Assembly (NCBI RefSeq): GCF_040760075.1
Contig: NZ_CP142884.1
Span: 4,402,001-4,466,000 of the forward strand
DNA: 64,000 bases
DNA from: Sphingobacterium sp. R2
GTDB taxonomy: Bacteria > Bacteroidota > Bacteroidia > Sphingobacteriales > Sphingobacteriaceae
Direction of reading: 5' to 3'
Shown: in pieces, positions 55,705 through 64,000 of the stretch
Position numbering within the stretch: position 1 is the first letter of the stretch
How the letters are laid out: every line of letters begins with the position of its first letter
The notes under the pieces: generated by a model
Told to the model about the DNA's origin: nothing
Database searches by the model: none
What the model saw: the letters and a program-made list of their open reading frames with translations, nothing else
Position numbers and translations under genes: made by a program

Positions 55705-56352
55705 CTAAAAAGACTCGACGTCCTGAAAAAGTGCCTCAAGCGTATTAATCAACTTTGCAACATGGAGACCATCACATACCGCATGATGTACCTGTATCGC
55801 CAAGGGCATAAGTATCTGATCTCCTTCAGTTTTGTATTTTCCAATCGTAAATGTCGGTGAAAAATAATTGCTAAAATCTGCAACATTAAGATTGAAACTA
55901 TCAAAATGAATCCATGGAAGAGCAGAAATATTAAAATGGTTTTCTGGCGGCTTTTCAGGAAAAAAGAGCTTACTTTCACTGAATTTTTCAAGAACATGCT
56001 TGTAATCCTGGAGGAAAGAGGCTAAGTGTTCCTGATATCCTACTGACAACGCCGAAAAAGTTTCTGCTTCTTTATGCAGTATGGTGTAAATAGGGTCAAC
56101 CCTGTCCCAACAAATCAATTCGCTACCTCTCATTGCCATTTTAAATTCAGCATGTTGGTTCACTGCTCTCGAAAGGAGATAAATCATGACAGGATAGAAC
56201 TTATAACCCCGCATTCTTACAAATTGGACCACCGCCGATATATCGAGCTTAACTGTAAGGCTAAATCCACATTTTACATCCCCACGGTAAATCTCGAAAT
56301 GCTCTCTTCGCTTCCAATTTGCTGTATCAATTATTTGATATTTTGTATCCAT
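55705..56352 (-). CDS. Type-A chloramphenicol O-acetyltransferase-like protein
   Basis: About 215 residues from the ATG at 56352 (MDTKYQIIDTANWKRREHFE), the canonical CAT N-terminus; a GTG at 56379 is less likely. The catalytic His is in QVHHAVCDGLH near the C-terminus. Further CAT landmarks are MRGYKFYPVMIYLLSRAVNQ, PIYTILHKEAETFSAL and ISALPWIHFDSFNLNV. It would acetylate chloramphenicol with acetyl-CoA in the cytoplasm. The gene has no mobile-element flanks and may be intrinsic. Some CAT-like proteins act on other substrates. Confidence 0.88.
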   Translation of the reverse strand: MDTKYQIIDTANWKRREHFEIYRGDVKCGFSLTVKLDISAVVQFVRMRGYKFYPVMIYLLSRAVNQHAEFKMAMRGSELICWDRVDPIYTILHKEAETFSALSVGYQEHLASFLQDYKHVLEKFSESKLFFPEKPPENHFNISALPWIHFDSFNLNVADFSNYFSPTFTIGKYKTEGDQILMPLAIQVHHAVCDGLHVAKLINTLEALFQDVESF

Positions 56353-56632
56353 TTTATCAATTATCGAGCTATTATCCACGTCCTCATTATGATAATAACT
56401 TATACAATCAATTTACCCAACAAAGGACGCCTTTAAATATATTCTATTTTTAGTTCCACCTAATGACGACAAGTTTCCAAAAAATGAAAATTTCATTTTG
56501 ATACGATTGACTCCATTCCCTATAGTGGGAGATGATTTTAAAAAGGTGAAATCGTTACACGTATATCTTCCAAATATAAAATATTTTTATTGGCATCAAC
56601 CAAATACAATAGGATTGATACTACTAAAAACC

Positions 56633-59269
56633 TTACTTGAGCTCCAATTTCAATCGATGTTTACCAGCCTTTAATGCGATGATATTACCATTGCTTACAT
56701 TATTTGGAGGATAAAATGTGGCCGTCGCATTTGGAGGTATCTGAACATAATATACAATCTTGTTACCCCGTAATTTCCAATGAGATAAAATTTTACCATA
56801 GGGTGATTCGTAAGAAACCGATGATTCTTTCAATTGCTGAGGAAAAATAGGCTTCAACAGGATGTTTTTGAATCCAGGTTGTTCGGGATCTGGAAGAATC
56901 CCACCGATAGATTTAAAAAACCAGGCACCAATTTCACCAAACATCATGTGGTTGTCCGAAATATCACGAGTTGCTTTTAAATCCCAGTTCTCTAACAATG
57001 TTGTCGCCCCATTGACAATCCACCATCCCCAGGACGGATACGTATCTTGTACTGCAACTTTATACGCGGTCATTCCATACCCATTATCTTTCAATGCATT
57101 TAATAAAGCTTTTGCCCCTAATACGCCCACGTCTAAGTGAAAGTTAGCCTCTTCAACTTTCCTATTTAGATTGGCCGCAACCCTCGCTTTCATGTCTTCC
57201 GGTACAACTCCCCAATAGAGTGGCACACTCAATTCCGTCTGTGTTCCATTGTTATAGATTCCATTAGAAACATTCAAAAATCTCGCATTAATCGCCGCCT
57301 TAATTCTTTTACTAAGTTGATCATATTTTTGATGGTCTGCCGTTTTTCCAAACAACTTTGCCGCTGCAGCCAAAATGGTCGCATCAGCATAGTAATAAAC
57401 AGATGACGTCAGTTCCAGATTGGACTGAGCCTTAACAGGCACCCAATCTCCGCGTCCAAAAGTGGTAAGTCCAGAAGGGCTGATGCCGTCTACATAATCC
57501 ACATAGCGTTTAATATTATCGTAGCATTCTTCCAATGCGCGCGGATCACCATAAAACTGATAGATCTGCCAGGGGATAATAGCGATGGTGCTTGTCCAGT
57601 CAAGACCATTTGCATTACCATACCCCCATCCACCCGTTGGAATAATATCTGGTAATACGCCATTCTCTTGTTGCTCGTCACGATGATCGGCCAGCCATTT
57701 TTCATAAACTGTAATACCGTCAAAATTATACAGGGCAGTTTCAATCGCGAGGTGACCATCCCCTGTCCAACCATTTTTTTCGCGTTGCGGGCAGTCTGTA
57801 GGATACCCCATCAAATTCGATAAATAGGCATTGTTGGTCGCTTTCCATAGTTTGTTAATCAATTCAGAGGATGTTTTAAGCTGTCCGATAGGTTGAACAT
57901 CGCTGTGCATAAAATAGGCAGTTACAGCAGAACTATCCAAAGCTATTGCTATGTTGCTGCTAACCTCGACATAACGAAAGCCTTTATAACCAAATTTAGC
58001 CATAAACTCATCATCGCGACCGCTTAAGGTAAGAATGTCCGTCTGAAAGGGCTCCTTTTCCTTATCGCCAAGATAATAAACATCGATATTGGACAGATCA
58101 AGACGCCCATCTGCCGACAATCGTTCACCATGCTTGATATGTAGCATAGTCCCTGCAGCTCCTTTGACTTTAATTTTTGTAATTCCAGCCATATTCTGAC
58201 CCATATCGAAAACATAAGTACGTTGGTCTATCTTTGTCACTGATTTGGGCTTATAGGACTTCACGAGCCGAATCGGTACCATCTGTTGGGAAACGATATG
58301 TGCAGATGGCGCATTTCTGTACTGAACAGCCTGCCAAGTTGAATCATCATATTTAGGTTTGTCCCAGCCGGGCATATCAAGTCGAGCATCATAATGCTCA
58401 CCCGTATAAATATTGTTATAGATAATTGGACCGGTAGCTGTTTTCCACTGCTTATCCGAAACGACCGTCTCCCACGTACCGTCTGTATACTCGATTTTAA
58501 GCTCCAAACAGAATATTGGCCGGGCCCGCCACGGTGCTTGATGAAAATTCCAAACCGCCAGTGGCTGGTGATTATACCAGCCATTCCCCAAAACGACGCC
58601 AATCGCATTCGCACCTTGTTGTAGTTGTCCGGTAACATCCTCTACCACATACAGTGTTCTTCGATCAAATCGCGTATACATAGGATCAAGACGGTGGTCT
58701 CCAATGCGCACGCCATTAATAGAAAGCTCATATAATCCGGCAGCGGCAACATAAGCACGAGCCGATTTTATCCGCTTTTTGATAGTGAATTCAGTCCTAA
58801 AATACGGAGCGTTGCGCGCATTGATATCTTTATTGTCACTGATCCATTTTCCTGTCCAAAGATCCTTCCCCATCATTCCAGTCTCGAAAGATGCTATTGC
58901 TGAAACGCTGGAAATACCGTCTCGGTCCCATACTTTTACTCTCCAAAAGTATTTTATCCGCGGCTTTAACTCGGTACCATTATAGTGCACCAACATCGCC
59001 GAACTTAGCTGCTTTCCACTGTCCCAATGCGCTTTTACCCCATGTAACAATTCAAGGGAATCTTGCGCTAAAAGAATCTGATAAGCTTGCTGTAGGGCGC
59101 CCTTTCGCCGGTCTTCAAGGCGCCAGCTTAATCTCGGGTGGGATGCGTCAATGCCTAAAGGATTGACCAGATGTTCGCATGTCAACTTTACAGCCTTGCA
59201 GTTATTCTTGGATTGTGCATAGGCAGTACTTGCCATACACAATATTATTATCAATAAAATTCTACGCAT
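56633..59269 (-). CDS. GH78 alpha-L-rhamnosidase
   Basis: An 878-residue secreted enzyme with a signal peptide (RRILLIIILCMASTAYAQ). It starts with the GH78 N-terminal Fn3-like part (LTCEHLVNPLGIDASHPRLS), then carbohydrate-binding beta domains (RAYVAAAGLYELSINGVRIG). The alpha/alpha barrel carries the key block TDCPQREKNGWTGDGHLAIE, with the acidic catalytic residues in and after it. The C-terminus has a beta domain ending in HRLKLELK. It cleaves terminal alpha-L-rhamnose from pectin (RG-I), ulvan-type or plant glycosides. No susC/D is adjacent. Confidence 0.95.
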   Translation of the reverse strand: MRRILLIIILCMASTAYAQSKNNCKAVKLTCEHLVNPLGIDASHPRLSWRLEDRRKGALQQAYQILLAQDSLELLHGVKAHWDSGKQLSSAMLVHYNGTELKPRIKYFWRVKVWDRDGISSVSAIASFETGMMGKDLWTGKWISDNKDINARNAPYFRTEFTIKKRIKSARAYVAAAGLYELSINGVRIGDHRLDPMYTRFDRRTLYVVEDVTGQLQQGANAIGVVLGNGWYNHQPLAVWNFHQAPWRARPIFCLELKIEYTDGTWETVVSDKQWKTATGPIIYNNIYTGEHYDARLDMPGWDKPKYDDSTWQAVQYRNAPSAHIVSQQMVPIRLVKSYKPKSVTKIDQRTYVFDMGQNMAGITKIKVKGAAGTMLHIKHGERLSADGRLDLSNIDVYYLGDKEKEPFQTDILTLSGRDDEFMAKFGYKGFRYVEVSSNIAIALDSSAVTAYFMHSDVQPIGQLKTSSELINKLWKATNNAYLSNLMGYPTDCPQREKNGWTGDGHLAIETALYNFDGITVYEKWLADHRDEQQENGVLPDIIPTGGWGYGNANGLDWTSTIAIIPWQIYQFYGDPRALEECYDNIKRYVDYVDGISPSGLTTFGRGDWVPVKAQSNLELTSSVYYYADATILAAAAKLFGKTADHQKYDQLSKRIKAAINARFLNVSNGIYNNGTQTELSVPLYWGVVPEDMKARVAANLNRKVEEANFHLDVGVLGAKALLNALKDNGYGMTAYKVAVQDTYPSWGWWIVNGATTLLENWDLKATRDISDNHMMFGEIGAWFFKSIGGILPDPEQPGFKNILLKPIFPQQLKESSVSYESPYGKILSHWKLRGNKIVYYVQIPPNATATFYPPNNVSNGNIIALKAGKHRLKLELK

Positions 59270-59394
59270 TAAAGGATATAATTCTTGGTTACTGTTAAAT
59301 TGTTTTAGCTGATTAAAAAACTAATATATCAAATATTTCGCAAATCGCGACCTGTACTTTCCTGCTGTATATATGAGGCATTTAAATTAAAATT

Positions 59395-59427
59395 CTTGCA
59401 ACTTTCACAAAAATAATACTATCTTCG
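59395..59427 (+). promoter_or_regulatory. Promoter of the thiamine operon
   Basis: A TTG at 59395-59397 and TATCTTCG at 59420-59427 (one mismatch to TAnnTTTG) are 22 bp apart, the usual spacing of Bacteroidota -33 and -7 elements. They lie just before the riboswitch. Confidence 0.5.
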
Positions 59428-59431
59428 TTTT

Positions 59432-59563
59432 AACTTTAGGGGTGTCTGCTTGTGCAGGCTGAGATTTTACCCTTAGAACCTGATCCGGATCATACTGGCG
59501 TAGGGAAAAGTGAGCTGTCTAACAGGTGCATTGCTGTACCTTCGTGTAGCCATTCCTAAAGTT
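59432..59563 (+). ncRNA. TPP riboswitch (thi box)
   Basis: The core shows the thi-box landmarks in order: GGGGTG near 59439, CTGAGA near 59459, ACCCTT near 59469, GAACCTGATCCGGAT near 59477-59491, and GCGTAGGGAA near 59498-59507. An outer helix AACTTTAGG (59432-59440) can pair with CCTAAAGTT (59555-59563). That pairing encloses a ~45-base extension after the core. Binding of thiamine pyrophosphate should reduce expression of the thiS-to-thiH operon. Confidence 0.93.
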
Positions 59564-59582
59564 TAACCAAAAAAATTAAGGA

Positions 59583-59789
59583 ATGGAACTTACAATAAAT
59601 CATCAAATTCGATCTTTCGACCCCGCTCCTTCTTCACTTGAGGAACTATTGGTTTTGGAACTATCTGGCAAAACCCAAGGTGTTGCTGCTGCCATCAACA
59701 ACCATGTTATACCTAAGGACGATTGGGCTAAAACAACACTCAAACCTCACGATCAAATCATCTTAATAACCGCATCGCAAGGCGGATAA
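59583..59789 (+). CDS. thiS: Sulfur-carrier protein ThiS
   Basis: A 68-residue ubiquitin-like protein ending in the required Gly-Gly (ITASQGG), which is adenylated and thiocarboxylated to give sulfur for the thiazole. The body (LEELLVLELSGKTQGVAAAI; VIPKDDWAKTTLKPHDQIIL) is standard. It starts 19 bp after the riboswitch and heads the operon. Confidence 0.95.
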   Translation: MELTINHQIRSFDPAPSSLEELLVLELSGKTQGVAAAINNHVIPKDDWAKTTLKPHDQIILITASQGG

Positions 59790-59834
59790 TGATTAAAAAA
59801 AATCACCCTAATCATTCACTTCAATTCAGAAAAA

Positions 59835-61649
59835 ATGACAGCTGAAACAATTACGCAATCCCCTTTTCCCAATTCAAAAAAAATTTTTGTACCTGGAACA
59901 CTATTTCCTATTCAAGTGGCTATGCGCCAAATTTCTTTAAGTCCAACCAAATTAAGCAATGGACAAGTAGAAATTAATCCCCCTATTACAATCTACGACA
60001 CCTCTGGTCCATATACCGATGAGAATTTTCAGATCGATATCCGAAAAGGTCTCCCCCGGCTTCGCGAACAATGGATATTGAATCGCCAGGATGTCATACA
60101 GCTGGCGGGCATCAGCTCTGAATATGGACAACAACGCCTTTCTGATCCAACGTTGGATGAACTCCGATTTGCCTATAGTCATAAACCAAAAGTAGCCTCT
60201 GCCGGGAGTAATGTCACCCAATTACATTATGCAAAGCAAGGTATCATTACGCCTGAAATGGAGTACGTAGCTATCCGCGAAAATCAACATATCGAGCAGC
60301 TAGTAGCCAGCACCCCCGGAATGGATCATCAGCATACAGGCCAAAACTTTGGTGCCAGAATCCCTAGAAAAACGATTACTCCCGAGTTTGTCCGCGAAGA
60401 GATCGCTGCCGGGAGAGCGATCATTCCCAATAACATCAATCACCCTGAAAGTGAACCCATGATTATCGGGCGCAACTTTCTTGTTAAAATTAATGCCAAT
60501 ATTGGCAATAGCGCTGTAAGTTCAAGTATAGAGGAAGAAGTTGAGAAAGCGGTATGGGCCTGTCGTTGGGGAGCCGACACGATCATGGATCTATCCACCG
60601 GTAAAAATATCCATGAAACCCGCGAGTGGATCATCCGCAATTCACCAGTTCCAATCGGTACCGTTCCAATCTATCAGGCATTAGAAAAAGTAAAAGGTGT
60701 GGCCGAAGACCTTACTTGGGAGATTTTTAAAGACACTTTGATCGAACAGGCGGAACAAGGTGTTTCATACTTTACTATACACGCCGGTGTATTGCTTCGC
60801 TACATTCATCTTACAGCAACACGAGTAACTGGTATCGTCTCAAGGGGTGGTTCTATCATGGCCAAATGGTGTCTTTTTCACCACAAAGAAAACTTTCTCT
60901 ATACCCATTTTGAGGAGATTTGTGAGATCATGAAACGATATGATGTTGCTTTTTCACTTGGCGATGGTCTCCGTCCAGGAGCTATTGCGGACGCCAACGA
61001 TGCGGCTCAATTTGCTGAGCTCGAAACACTGGGCGAACTCACCAAGATCGCCTGGAAACACGATGTTCAGGTAATGATAGAGGGCCCCGGCCACGTGCCC
61101 ATGCAACTGATCAAAGAAAATATGGACAAACAACTGGAATGTTGTAATGAAGCCCCATTTTATACCTTAGGCCCGCTTACTACCGATATCGCTCCGGGGT
61201 ATGACCATATTACTTCGGCGATTGGAGCTGCAATGATCGGTTGGTACGGTTGTGCCATGCTTTGTTATGTCACCCCAAAAGAACATCTCGGATTACCAAA
61301 TAAAAAAGATGTTAAAGATGGTGTGATCACGTACAAACTAGCCGCACATGCTGCTGATTTGGCCAAAGGACACCCTGGAGCGCAGTATCGTGACAATGCT
61401 TTAAGTAAAGCGAGATTTGAATTTAGATGGGAAGATCAATTCAATCTTTCCCTAGATCCGGATACCGCACGTGAGTATCATGACGAAACCTTGCCTGCAG
61501 ATGCAGCTAAAGTAGCTCATTTCTGTTCCATGTGTGGCCCCAAATTTTGCTCCATGAAGATTACGCAGGAAATACGGGATAGTGCAGCGCAGGGTATGCT
61601 TGAAAAATCGCAAGAATTTATCGCACAGGGTAAAGAACTCTATTTATGA
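59835..61649 (+). CDS. thiC: Phosphomethylpyrimidine synthase ThiC
   Basis: A 604-residue radical-SAM enzyme that rearranges aminoimidazole ribotide to HMP-P. The C-terminal cluster motif CSMCGPKFC (Cys564, 567 and 572) binds the 4Fe-4S cluster. Diagnostic blocks are RIPRKTITPEFVREEIAAGR, GADTIMDLSTGKNIHETREW and MIEGPGHVPMQLIKENMDKQ. The length is typical. It overlaps the next start by 4 bp. Confidence 0.98.
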   Translation: MTAETITQSPFPNSKKIFVPGTLFPIQVAMRQISLSPTKLSNGQVEINPPITIYDTSGPYTDENFQIDIRKGLPRLREQWILNRQDVIQLAGISSEYGQQRLSDPTLDELRFAYSHKPKVASAGSNVTQLHYAKQGIITPEMEYVAIRENQHIEQLVASTPGMDHQHTGQNFGARIPRKTITPEFVREEIAAGRAIIPNNINHPESEPMIIGRNFLVKINANIGNSAVSSSIEEEVEKAVWACRWGADTIMDLSTGKNIHETREWIIRNSPVPIGTVPIYQALEKVKGVAEDLTWEIFKDTLIEQAEQGVSYFTIHAGVLLRYIHLTATRVTGIVSRGGSIMAKWCLFHHKENFLYTHFEEICEIMKRYDVAFSLGDGLRPGAIADANDAAQFAELETLGELTKIAWKHDVQVMIEGPGHVPMQLIKENMDKQLECCNEAPFYTLGPLTTDIAPGYDHITSAIGAAMIGWYGCAMLCYVTPKEHLGLPNKKDVKDGVITYKLAAHAADLAKGHPGAQYRDNALSKARFEFRWEDQFNLSLDPDTAREYHDETLPADAAKVAHFCSMCGPKFCSMKITQEIRDSAAQGMLEKSQEFIAQGKELYL

Positions 61650-62263
61650 TCATTGCACTAACGCCAGAAGAGACCATACATGCTGAAAAAGCGGTTATCC
61701 ATACCCTTCTTGAGAAGGGGCTCGATATCCTGCACTTACGCAAATATCATTTTACAGATTTACAAATGGCAAGATATGTAGAATCAATAGATCCTGCATA
61801 TCTTGAAAAGTTAGTTCTTCATTCTCACCCTCACCTATCGACGGAACTCGGGATCTCACGCATTCATCGGAATGAATGGAGCAGACAGCATAGTCCCTCC
61901 AATCAGGTGAACACTACAATTATTTGCTCGACATCTGTACATGATATTGCGGCATTCAACAAACTGGATAAATGCTGGACCTATGCTTTTCTAAGTCCGA
62001 TATTTCCAAGTATTTCAAAAAAAGAATACGGAAGGTATAATGCTCAACTGAATCAGCTTCCAAATCGCGTTAATTTTACTGTTCGTCTGATAGCACTTGG
62101 CGGAATAAACCAAGCTAACTGTCTCCTCCCGTTGCAGGAAGGGGCAGAGGGAATAGCCTTGTACGGCGCTTTATGGCAGCATCCCGACCCAATTCAAAAT
62201 TTCATTGCATGTCAACAAAAACTATGGAAAAACTTCAATACATATCACAAGGACAAACATTAG
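61646..62263 (+). CDS. ThiE/TenI-like protein
   Basis: A 205-residue TIM-barrel protein of the thiamine-phosphate synthase superfamily (LLEKGLDILHLRKYHFTDLQ; LIALGGINQANCLLPLQEGA followed by EGIALYGALW). It lacks clear ThiE pyrophosphate-binding residues and is closer to the short TenI-type thiazole tautomerase that often precedes thiE in Bacteroidota. It could aid thiazole aromatisation. It overlaps thiC at its 5' end and thiE at its 3' end, so translation is coupled. Confidence 0.75.
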   Translation: MIIALTPEETIHAEKAVIHTLLEKGLDILHLRKYHFTDLQMARYVESIDPAYLEKLVLHSHPHLSTELGISRIHRNEWSRQHSPSNQVNTTIICSTSVHDIAAFNKLDKCWTYAFLSPIFPSISKKEYGRYNAQLNQLPNRVNFTVRLIALGGINQANCLLPLQEGAEGIALYGALWQHPDPIQNFIACQQKLWKNFNTYHKDKH

Positions 62264-62841
62264 CAGCACAAAAAGATAATATTTTAAAGGCCCTTGATGC
62301 TGGTGTAAAATGGATACAAGTGAGATGGAAGGGAGCTCACCAAGCGTATGTTTACAGATTGGCAGAACAGGTCAAAAACGTGTGTTCGCGATATGGTGCC
62401 ACCTGTATCATCAATGATCATACTGCGCTTGCAGCGGCTGTCGATGCTGACGGCGTACATCTCGGACTGGAGGATGGCAGTATCGATGCTGCAAGGAAGC
62501 TATTGGGGCCAAAAAAAATAATCGGCGGTACTGCAAATAGCTTTACAGATGTATACCAAAGAATAACGGAAAATTGTGACTATATCGGACTCGGACCATT
62601 CCGCTTTACAAAGACAAAACATAACCTCAGTCCCCTATTGGGGCTCGACGGATATGAAAATATCATCGGGCAGGTTAGACAAGAAGGGTTATCCCCAATC
62701 CCGATATTCGCGATTGGCGGTATAGCCCACCTCGACGACATTCAACAGTTATTACAAACTGGAGTTTATGGAATTGCACTTTCCGGTAGTATAACCCATA
62801 ATCCAACAATCGTTTCATCAATCCACAAAATTTTAATATGA
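62224..62841 (+). CDS. thiE: Thiamine-phosphate synthase ThiE
   Basis: A 205-residue enzyme joining HMP-PP and thiazole phosphate. Blocks are KALDAGVKWIQVRWKG, CIINDHTALAAAVDADGVHL (the HDH/DxxHLG region), DYIGLGPFRFTKTKHNLSPL and IFAIGGIAHLDDIQQLLQTG. I take the start at the ATG at 62224 (MEKLQYISQGQ), with 62209 possible; an ATG at 62173 would run far into the previous gene. The overlap with the TenI-like gene is 40 bp. Confidence 0.92.
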   Translation: MEKLQYISQGQTLAAQKDNILKALDAGVKWIQVRWKGAHQAYVYRLAEQVKNVCSRYGATCIINDHTALAAAVDADGVHLGLEDGSIDAARKLLGPKKIIGGTANSFTDVYQRITENCDYIGLGPFRFTKTKHNLSPLLGLDGYENIIGQVRQEGLSPIPIFAIGGIAHLDDIQQLLQTGVYGIALSGSITHNPTIVSSIHKILI

Positions 62842-63608
62842 GCAATTTAACCATAGCCGATCGCGTATTTGAATCCAGGCTATTTTTGGGTACGGGCAAG
62901 TTCGGCAATCTCACAGAAATGAGCCATGCCGTTAAATCATCGGCTTCCCAGTTGGTTACCGTGGCCCTCAAACGCATCGATCAGCATACCATAGACGACA
63001 ATATCCTGAATGCCCTCCAACTGAAAAATATCCATTTGTTGCCGAATACTTCAGGAGCACGTACCGCTCAAGAAGCGGTACTCGCGGCCCAACTTGCACG
63101 AGAGGCATTGGAAACCAACTGGGTAAAGTTGGAAATTCATCCCGATCCCCGCTATCTACTACCTGACCCCATTGAAACCTTACGCGCAACTGAATCGTTG
63201 GCCAAATTAGGATTCGTCGTCATGCCCTATATCCATGCAGATCCAGTGCTTTGCAAAAGACTGGAAAATGCTGGCACAGCAGCTGTTATGCCTCTAGGTG
63301 CCCCTATTGGTAGTAATAAAGGACTTCGTACGTTGGACTTTCTTGAAATTATCATTGAACAGAGTAATGTAACCGTTGTTGTCGATGCTGGCATCGGAGC
63401 GCCTTCCGATGCTGCCAAAGCCATGGAAATCGGAGCGGATGCCGTCTTGGTCAATACGGCAATTGCAGTCTCAAATAATCCGATACGTATGGCCGAAGCA
63501 TTCAAAGAAGCTGTTATCGCTGGACGAAAGGCTTATGAGGCCGGTTTAGGAAAGATCGGATCACAAGCAATCGGTTCGAGCCCCTTAACTTCATTTTTAT
63601 TTGATTGA
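62838..63608 (+). CDS. thiG: Thiazole synthase ThiG
   Basis: A 256-residue TIM-barrel enzyme that makes the thiazole phosphate from DXP, dehydroglycine and ThiS thiocarboxylate. The Schiff-base Lys is expected in WVKLEIHPD. Other blocks are RVFESRLFLGTGKFGNLTEM, NTSGARTAQEAVLAAQLARE, VVDAGIGAPSDAAKAMEIGA and AGRKAYEAGLG. It starts 4 bp before the thiE stop. Confidence 0.97.
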   Translation: MSNLTIADRVFESRLFLGTGKFGNLTEMSHAVKSSASQLVTVALKRIDQHTIDDNILNALQLKNIHLLPNTSGARTAQEAVLAAQLAREALETNWVKLEIHPDPRYLLPDPIETLRATESLAKLGFVVMPYIHADPVLCKRLENAGTAAVMPLGAPIGSNKGLRTLDFLEIIIEQSNVTVVVDAGIGAPSDAAKAMEIGADAVLVNTAIAVSNNPIRMAEAFKEAVIAGRKAYEAGLGKIGSQAIGSSPLTSFLFD

Positions 63609-63618
63609 TAATTCACTT

Positions 63619-64000
63619 ATGACAGATTTCAAAACGATACTCGATACCTACGTCTGGAATGATGTCCACACGCAGATTTATGACGCTACCAAGCAGGATG
63701 TACTGCATGCGTTAGAAAAAGACCAGTTAACGCTCGCCGACTTTAGGGCGCTCATATCACCGGCTGCAGCACCGTATCTGGAACAAATGGCACAAAAAAC
63801 ACAACAAATCACGCAACGCCGCTTCGGTAAAACCGTACAGCTGTATGCTCCCCTTTACCTCAGCAATGAGTGCCAGAATATTTGCACCTATTGCGGTTTC
63901 AGCATGGACAACAAAATCAGACGAAAAACGCTCAACGATACCGAGTTGTTACTGGAGGCGATGGCACTTAAAGCTATGGGAGTTAACCATATCCTCCTCG
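63619..64000 (+). CDS. thiH: 2-iminoacetate synthase ThiH, 3' end outside window
   Basis: From the ATG at 63619 the frame is open to the window end (127 residues seen). The radical-SAM motif is present as CX3CX2C (Cys85, 89 and 92; CQNICTYCGFSM), and the N-terminus (YVWNDVHTQIYDATKQDVLH; FGKTVQLYAPLYLSNE) is that of ThiH. It splits tyrosine to give dehydroglycine for ThiG. The gap from thiG is 10 bp. Confidence 0.95.
   Translation, partial: MTDFKTILDTYVWNDVHTQIYDATKQDVLHALEKDQLTLADFRALISPAAAPYLEQMAQKTQQITQRRFGKTVQLYAPLYLSNECQNICTYCGFSMDNKIRRKTLNDTELLLEAMALKAMGVNHILL

Noticed and set aside
1..64000. CRISPR arrays, tRNA or rRNA genes
   Set aside because: No regularly spaced direct repeats with unique spacers, no cloverleaf-like sequence with a CCA-type end, and no rRNA motif noticed on reading both strands; a covariance-model search would be needed to exclude small RNAs.

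Overview
The window looks like a chromosome segment of a Bacteroidota bacterium, most likely a Sphingobacteriaceae member close to Sphingobacterium (genus is an inference). The support is three SusC/SusD pairs, an ECF sigma/FecR pair, promoter elements of the TAnnTTTG type, lipoproteins with short Bacteroidota-style lipoboxes, and AT-rich intergenic DNA.

Region 1 (1-6200) is an accessory, decaying stretch. It holds a TPR protein cut by the window edge, a DUF4241 lipoprotein, an Rpn-type PD-(D/E)XK nuclease with 24-bp internal repeats, a broken metallophosphoesterase with a second 5' fragment of itself, several small orphan genes, a hidden minus-strand gene remnant, and debris of IS66 and IS21 elements.

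Region 2 (6248-13072) is an ECF sigma factor - FecR anti-sigma - SusC (with STN signalling domain) - SusD locus, a trans-envelope-regulated uptake system with no hydrolase next to it. It is followed by a terminator, gene debris, and an aldo/keto reductase - AraC pair.

Region 3 (15571-28953) is a mixed set of single genes: DUF421 membrane protein, two short-chain dehydrogenases (one with a Tat signal), a C39-peptidase-like tandem pair in which one copy has lost its catalytic residues, AraC plus a DHFR-like reductase, DUF6624, AlkB, and an acidic repeat protein. It also contains three genes broken by frameshift, nonsense or internal deletion.

Region 4 (29071-46891) is a polysaccharide utilisation locus: two SusC/SusD pairs, a LacI regulator, an FAD-dependent oxidoreductase, a sodium:solute symporter, a sialate-O-acetylesterase-type esterase and a convergent GH105 unsaturated glycuronyl hydrolase. 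The enzymes point to acetylated, uronate-containing pectin-like oligosaccharides. Three 31-bp sites of identical layout (two 12-bp CpG-centred boxes separated by 7 bp) precede the three putative transcription units, each 46-47 bp upstream of a -7-like element. I propose these are the LacI operators. A GH78 alpha-L-rhamnosidase at 56633-59269 could act on the same kind of substrate.

Region 5 (46909-56352) has a DUF3606 - ligD - small membrane protein operon, AraC plus VOC protein, a two-domain fasciclin lipoprotein, an Hsp31/HchA-type protein, a TspO-like membrane protein, an SRPBCC protein and a type-A chloramphenicol acetyltransferase-like gene.

Region 6 (59395-64000) is the thiamine operon under a TPP riboswitch: thiS-thiC-thiE-like (TenI type)-thiE-thiG-thiH, with thiH running off the window end. 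No rRNA, tRNA or CRISPR was seen.
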